Shown: positions 60,201-64,000 of the stretch, one piece after another
Layout of the letters: each line of letters opens with the position of its first letter
Numbering within the stretch: the first letter of the stretch is position 1
From: Ochotona curzoniae
Lineage: Eukaryota > Chordata > Mammalia > Lagomorpha > Ochotonidae
Direction: 5' to 3'
NCBI RefSeq assembly: GCF_017591425.1
Contig: NW_024466459.1
Location: 3,286,001 to 3,350,000 of the forward strand
Length of the DNA stretch: 64,000 nucleotides
Program-made: the position numbers and the translations under genes
Notes under the pieces: model-generated
Databases searched by the model: none
What the model was told of the DNA's origin: nothing
Seen by the model: only the letters and a program-made list of their open reading frames with translations

Positions 60201-60964
60201 GTTTTGTTTTTCATTACAAATGGGAAACTGGGTAAGTAAAGTTTCATCTGACTTGAAGATGGTACGTGTCTGTGCTGCTCTCAGTTGTACCATAAGGGCT
60301 TGAAGTGGCAGCAGTGAGAACAGAACTGGAAGAAATTACTAGGGAAATGCTTATTAAAATTTTGCTATCTGCTAGTAGATTAATAAAAACATATTCAATT
60401 AGCTAAGAAAATAATGTTCAGTGCAAGTAAATATCCAAATAAAAATATAGCTTGATTTATTTTATCTTCCAGATGAACTGAATACATGCAGATTTTCACT
60501 TAAATTAGTGATACTTTAAATGAATTTTAAAAAGCAGAAGGGAATATAAATCATTTATATGGGAAATATTTTATATAACCTAAAACATTTCAATCACAAA
60601 AATGTTGGAAACCATCTTAAAGTGTCTAGGAGCAAGTATAACTTAAAGAAAAGTCTTTGTGTGTCATTGAGTACTTGTCTTCCTTGGTACTTGATTGTAT
60701 GGCACTGTTACACTCTGTGGATAAAACACTGAAACGCCTTTCTTCTCAGAGAATATAGACTTGTTAACGAGCAATCAGGAAAACATTTTTAACATATTAT
60801 AATGGGACTTATTGGATCAACATGTAAGGTTCTTGGGGGTAAAACAGGAGTTTCTGTCACTGGAAGGAAAGCAATGTGGTTGAAACTGGTTATAAAGAAA
60901 TAGACACTTGGTTAGTGGTGGAATGCATTTCAGGTCAACATCTGATCGTACTCAGGAAGTAGAT

Positions 60965-61335
60965 GTGTATTGTTCTGTTTTCTTAACTATAATGAAGTAC
61001 CTGACATGTGTTATTCTCTAAAGGAGTTTGTTTAGTTTGGCTTCATAGGCCTAAAGTACAAGCAACCTGGTATCAGCCCTGGTGATTGGCTGTGTCACAT
61101 CATGGCAGTTGGCACCATGGTGGGAACACATGTGTGAGAGATTACATAATGAGAATGGGAAGCCACAGAGACTGGAGTCCCACCAGCCCTCCTAGAACCC
61201 ACATCCATTTGACCTAAGCACTTCCACCAGGCATTTTTCATATTTCCACTACCTCACTAAGGACCAAGCCTGTAACATGAACTCTAAGGGATAATCGTAT
61301 CCCAACCCCAGTAGCAGGGATCTATCACAGTACAT
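60965..61335 (-). mobile_element. MaLR LTR, antisense
   Basis: AATGAAGTACCTGACATGTG, TGGTGGGAACACATGTGTGAG, ATTACATAATGAGAATGGGAAGCC and CACCAGGCATTTTTC follow antisense MaLR LTR order. Boundaries are approximate. Confidence 0.5.
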
Positions 61336-61766
61336 CCTCAGAGATGTACAGTTGGGTTAATGTCCTAATATTACTGGCTGAAGATGCAGAAGAAGGAGTG
61401 GGTCCTGAGAAGCTGTGTTCCTTATGCATGGCTTTTCCCTGGAGTCTTTAGGGAAGGAGAACTACAGGGATTTTAAAGCAGGGAGCACACTCACCACACA
61501 TGTGCTGGGGGATGAGGGGATGACACGAGAAGCTGGCACATTGTTCATGTTGTCTCTGCAGTGAGTGCTGATGAACTCCATCCAAGCCATTCATGGTGAT
61601 GGGCATGGAAAAAAAATAGCAAAGGATAAGGGATGTTCTAGAAGAGAGAATTAAGAAGACTTGATGAAAATTAAATTAAAAATGTATTGATGCATCATGT
61701 TTTATATTGTCAAATTTTATGTGCCGAATAGAATTGGTTTAACTATATTTTCTTCATTTTTGACAG

Positions 61767-61885
61767 TTCAGATCCTTGTACGCGACTGTCAAGTCATTAG
61801 AGAGACTAAAGAAAACCAGATTTCAGAGCTAAAAAAGATATGTGAACAGAGTACTGAATCTCTAAAAAATGATTGGGAAAAAAAG
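61767..61885 (+). CDS. CEP112: CEP112 window exon 8
   Basis: The acceptor is TTTTTGACAG and the donor AAG|GTAAGC. Two bases complete the split Val codon, then 39 codons read from QILVRDCQVIRETK to NDWEKK. It is coiled coil and very close to human CEP112 (RDCQVIRETKEDQIAELKK, CEQSTESLNNDWEKK). It ends in phase 0. The next exon lies beyond the right edge, after the L1 that starts at 62.46 kb. Confidence 0.95.
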
Positions 61886-64000
61886 GTAAGCTACTTCAAA
61901 TAGCATGGAAAATATGAAAGTTTTTGTTTTTAAGTAATATTTTAGCATGAAAATAATATGCATTATAGAATATACAGAAAAATATGAAAAAATAAAATGG
62001 AAGTATCAATCCTAGAACAAATTTCTAGAAATAACTACTGTTCACATATATTTTCTTATGGAAGTCTATGATCCAAAAGTAGTTTTCATTTAGAAAATAT
62101 ATTTGATTAATTCTTAAGTGTACCTATTTTGAATTTTTAAATGATATCCCATATATTTTAAGCAAAAATTGTTATGAAACTAATAGTAGGATAGTTTCTA
62201 GAACTCTATCCTGTTTAATTTTGAATTTGAGTCATTTTTGTATTTCTTTTCTGAAATTTAAAATATTACAAAATGTAGACTAGATATTATTGTAGAAATT
62301 TACATCTATGGAAACAGTGTCACTAATATTTGGATCATTTTACATATATATTTGAAAGAGTGCTGAGAATTAGGTGCTGTGGGCTTGGCTATGTCCTTCT
62401 ATCACCTTAGTAACTATTAAATATTAGATATGACACTGGTTTAAAAATATATATATATTTATTTTAGGAGGAATCAAGATGGTGGAATAGGGTAAAGACA
62501 TGTTTAAACAGAGAACCATTAGCCAGCTTGAAGCAGAGAGAGGAGATTCCAGGAAACAGGGGAGAACAGACCCATGGCAGGGGGACACTGGACACTGATG
62601 GACACAGGGAAGCAGCAGAGACACTGGAGTGGTGTTGTAGTGACCAGATGCCCCACGGCAGTCAGTGAGTGGTGATCTGGGCTCCAGCAGCAGCCAGGTG
62701 AGAAGGAGAGTTCACCAGGAGCTCAGGAGGTGAATGCAGGCAAAGAACTGTCTGTCTTGCTGATTTGTTTGATCTGACCACCAGCAGAGAAAGAGCAGCA
62801 GATCCCAAGAAGGTGATGGAGGAACAGGAAATAATTTCACAGTTCACACTCCATCAGTACCACATCTGGCACCATTTTGTGTTGTGTGGCAAAGGCTGAG
62901 GTACTGGAAGGACAATAGTAAGCTCTGTATATGCTAAGGTGGGAGTGAACTTATTTCCAATTCAGTGCATTGCACTGGGCCCACAGGGAAAATAATACTC
63001 ACTTTGGCATCCTATGGGTCCCACAAAAAATAGATCCATGTGGCCCTCAGATCTAACAGCCAGCAGGTTCTGGTAAGATCAGCACCACCAACATCCCAGT
63101 TATTTAGGACACCTGATGTCTCCCTAATCCTGGGAACTGCTCGAACCAGAAGTGGGAGAAAGTTGTAAAGTCAATGGTGCAGCCTCAGCACCTGGCCACA
63201 GGAGGTGGAGAGTGGTGAGTCAGGAGCAAAGGCTTTGGAGACCAGAGTGAAAGCCTAACACCGGAGCCAAGAACTGAAACTCATTAGAGGGAGTGGCACA
63301 AGTGACTACAAACAAAGAACTGGGTATCACTGCAATCAGTAAAATTAAAGTGTAAACCTGAGGATGACATAACTTGGAAACCTGTCCTAAGGAGAAGAAT
63401 CTGCTAACCAGAAGTACAGTGACCAACAGCAAAAGAAGAGGCAGAGGTACAATGAATATTACTGAAGACTCGCCTGCAAAGGAGTAAAAGCCTCTGCCAA
63501 CCTCAGAGCTAACTGAGGTTACATAGAGGAGAAGAGAAGCACTTATAGGAATTCAAGGAATTTAAGGAATATATCACACAGGAAATAGCAACACTGAAAT
63601 AAAATCAAACCGAATTATTAAGAATGAAGGGTGCAATAGATCAAATTTAAAAATTCATTGGAAGCTCTCAACAATAGAATGAGTGAGGCAGAAGGAAGAG
63701 TCTCAGAATTGGAAGATAGTTCTTGTTACATTGCTGAAGTGATTAAAAAGCTGGCGATGGATCTAGTTCAAACTGAAAAAAAAAGTATTCAAGAAGTATG
63801 AAACACTATGAAAAGGCTAAATATAAGAGTTTTGGGAGTCCCAGAAGGTGCAGAAATGACAGAACCAAATTACCACCTATTTATATTAACCCTGAATATA
63901 AATGGCTTAAACTCATCAATCAAACACCATAGATTGGTAGACTGGCTCAAAAAACAAAATCCAACTGTCTGTTGCCTATAGGAAACATATCTCACTAATA
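61886..64000 (+). other. CEP112: CEP112 intron after window exon 8 (runs off the window)
   Basis: AT-rich sequence without a recognised repeat from 61886 to about 62460, ending in a short TA run (about 62447-62458), then the 5' part of an L1 that continues past the edge. Confidence 0.75.
62462..64000 (+). mobile_element. Lagomorph L1, 5' part, internally deleted, runs off the window
   Basis: It begins GGAGGAATCAAGATGGTGGAATAGG, a typical L1 5' start, then about 1.1 kb of 5' UTR. Decayed ORF1 coiled coil is at about 63655-63855, with a TGA near 63799. At 63856 an ATG opens the ORF2 endonuclease start (ILTLNINGLNSSIK, then DWLKKQNPTVCCL followed by TAG). The ORF1 C-terminal half and the spacer between the ORFs are missing, and the two frames are continuous across the join. 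It is not functional. Confidence 0.85.

Larger units (their letters stand above)
58933..61766 (+). other. CEP112: CEP112 intron after window exon 7
   Basis: A 2.8-kb intron holding an antisense C-SINE, a short TG run and an antisense MaLR LTR. Nothing is recognised in 58933-59713, 60201-60964 and 61336-61766. Confidence 0.75.
2662..61885 (+). other. CEP112: CEP112 gene, internal part (8 exons visible)
   Basis: This is the span of the only gene recognised. The eight exons have lengths 173, 97, 78, 48, 78, 87, 100 and 119, joined by GT/AG introns of about 24.7, 1.9, 13.5, 0.6, 14.0, 0.9 and 2.8 kb. They splice to one open frame of 260 codons, with phase breaks between exons 1/2 and 7/8 that match exactly. 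The product matches my memory of human CEP112 (CCDC46, about 955 residues) almost residue for residue in the conserved exons. CEP112 is a centrosome and spindle-pole coiled-coil protein with a reported role in sperm formation. The visible part follows the N-terminal domain and ends early in the coiled coil. Start codon, promoter, 3' exons and stop codon lie outside the window. No frameshift or stop is seen, so the gene looks functional. Exon labels 1-8 here count within the window only. Confidence 0.95.

Overview
The window is mammalian nuclear DNA: long introns with GT/AG splice sites, short exons, and dense SINE and LINE-1 debris. The most frequent repeat, about 40 copies on both strands, is a tRNA-derived SINE. 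It has an A box/B box head, a body with the CCCATATGGG and GGGAGACC motifs, a TCTCTCTGTCTCTCC tract and an (A)AATAAATCTTT tail. I recognise it as the lagomorph C-SINE family. The freshest copies read more like the pika (Ochotona) form than the rabbit form. Lagomorph is well supported; pika is an inference.

The only protein-coding gene I can support is CEP112 (CCDC46), a centrosomal coiled-coil protein, on the + strand. Eight consecutive internal exons are visible at 2662-2834, 27562-27658, 29526-29603, 43118-43165, 43751-43828, 57852-57938, 58833-58932 and 61767-61885. They splice in a consistent phase to 260 codons with no stop. They cover the region just after the N-terminal domain, a basic Ser-rich linker, and the start of the long coiled coil. 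The first exons and the 3' half of the gene lie outside the window.

Almost everything else is intronic. Intron A (2.8-27.6 kb) holds two near-intact young C-SINEs and a nested retrotransposon block at 12.7-18.9 kb. In that block an old L1 is interrupted by an ERV LTR, a SINE, a second L1 with an inverted 5' part, and a MaLR LTR. It is followed at 21.3-22.9 kb by two internally deleted lagomorph L1 derivatives in head-to-head orientation. Intron C (29.6-43.1 kb) holds another L1M and a 551-bp retroposon with a 14-bp target duplication that I cannot assign to a family. Intron E (43.8-57.9 kb) holds many SINEs, a long purine tract and an L1M 5' region. The right edge (62.46-64.0 kb) is the 5' part of a + strand L1 in which an internal deletion joins ORF1 to ORF2 in the same frame.

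No second gene, RNA gene, CRISPR array or prokaryotic system is present. The least ordinary signals are the L1 derivatives that share the same 3' junction and the same EN stop codon, and the unassigned retroposon pair. Family names for repeats are from memory of consensus sequences, and element boundaries without a stated duplication are good to about 10-30 bases.
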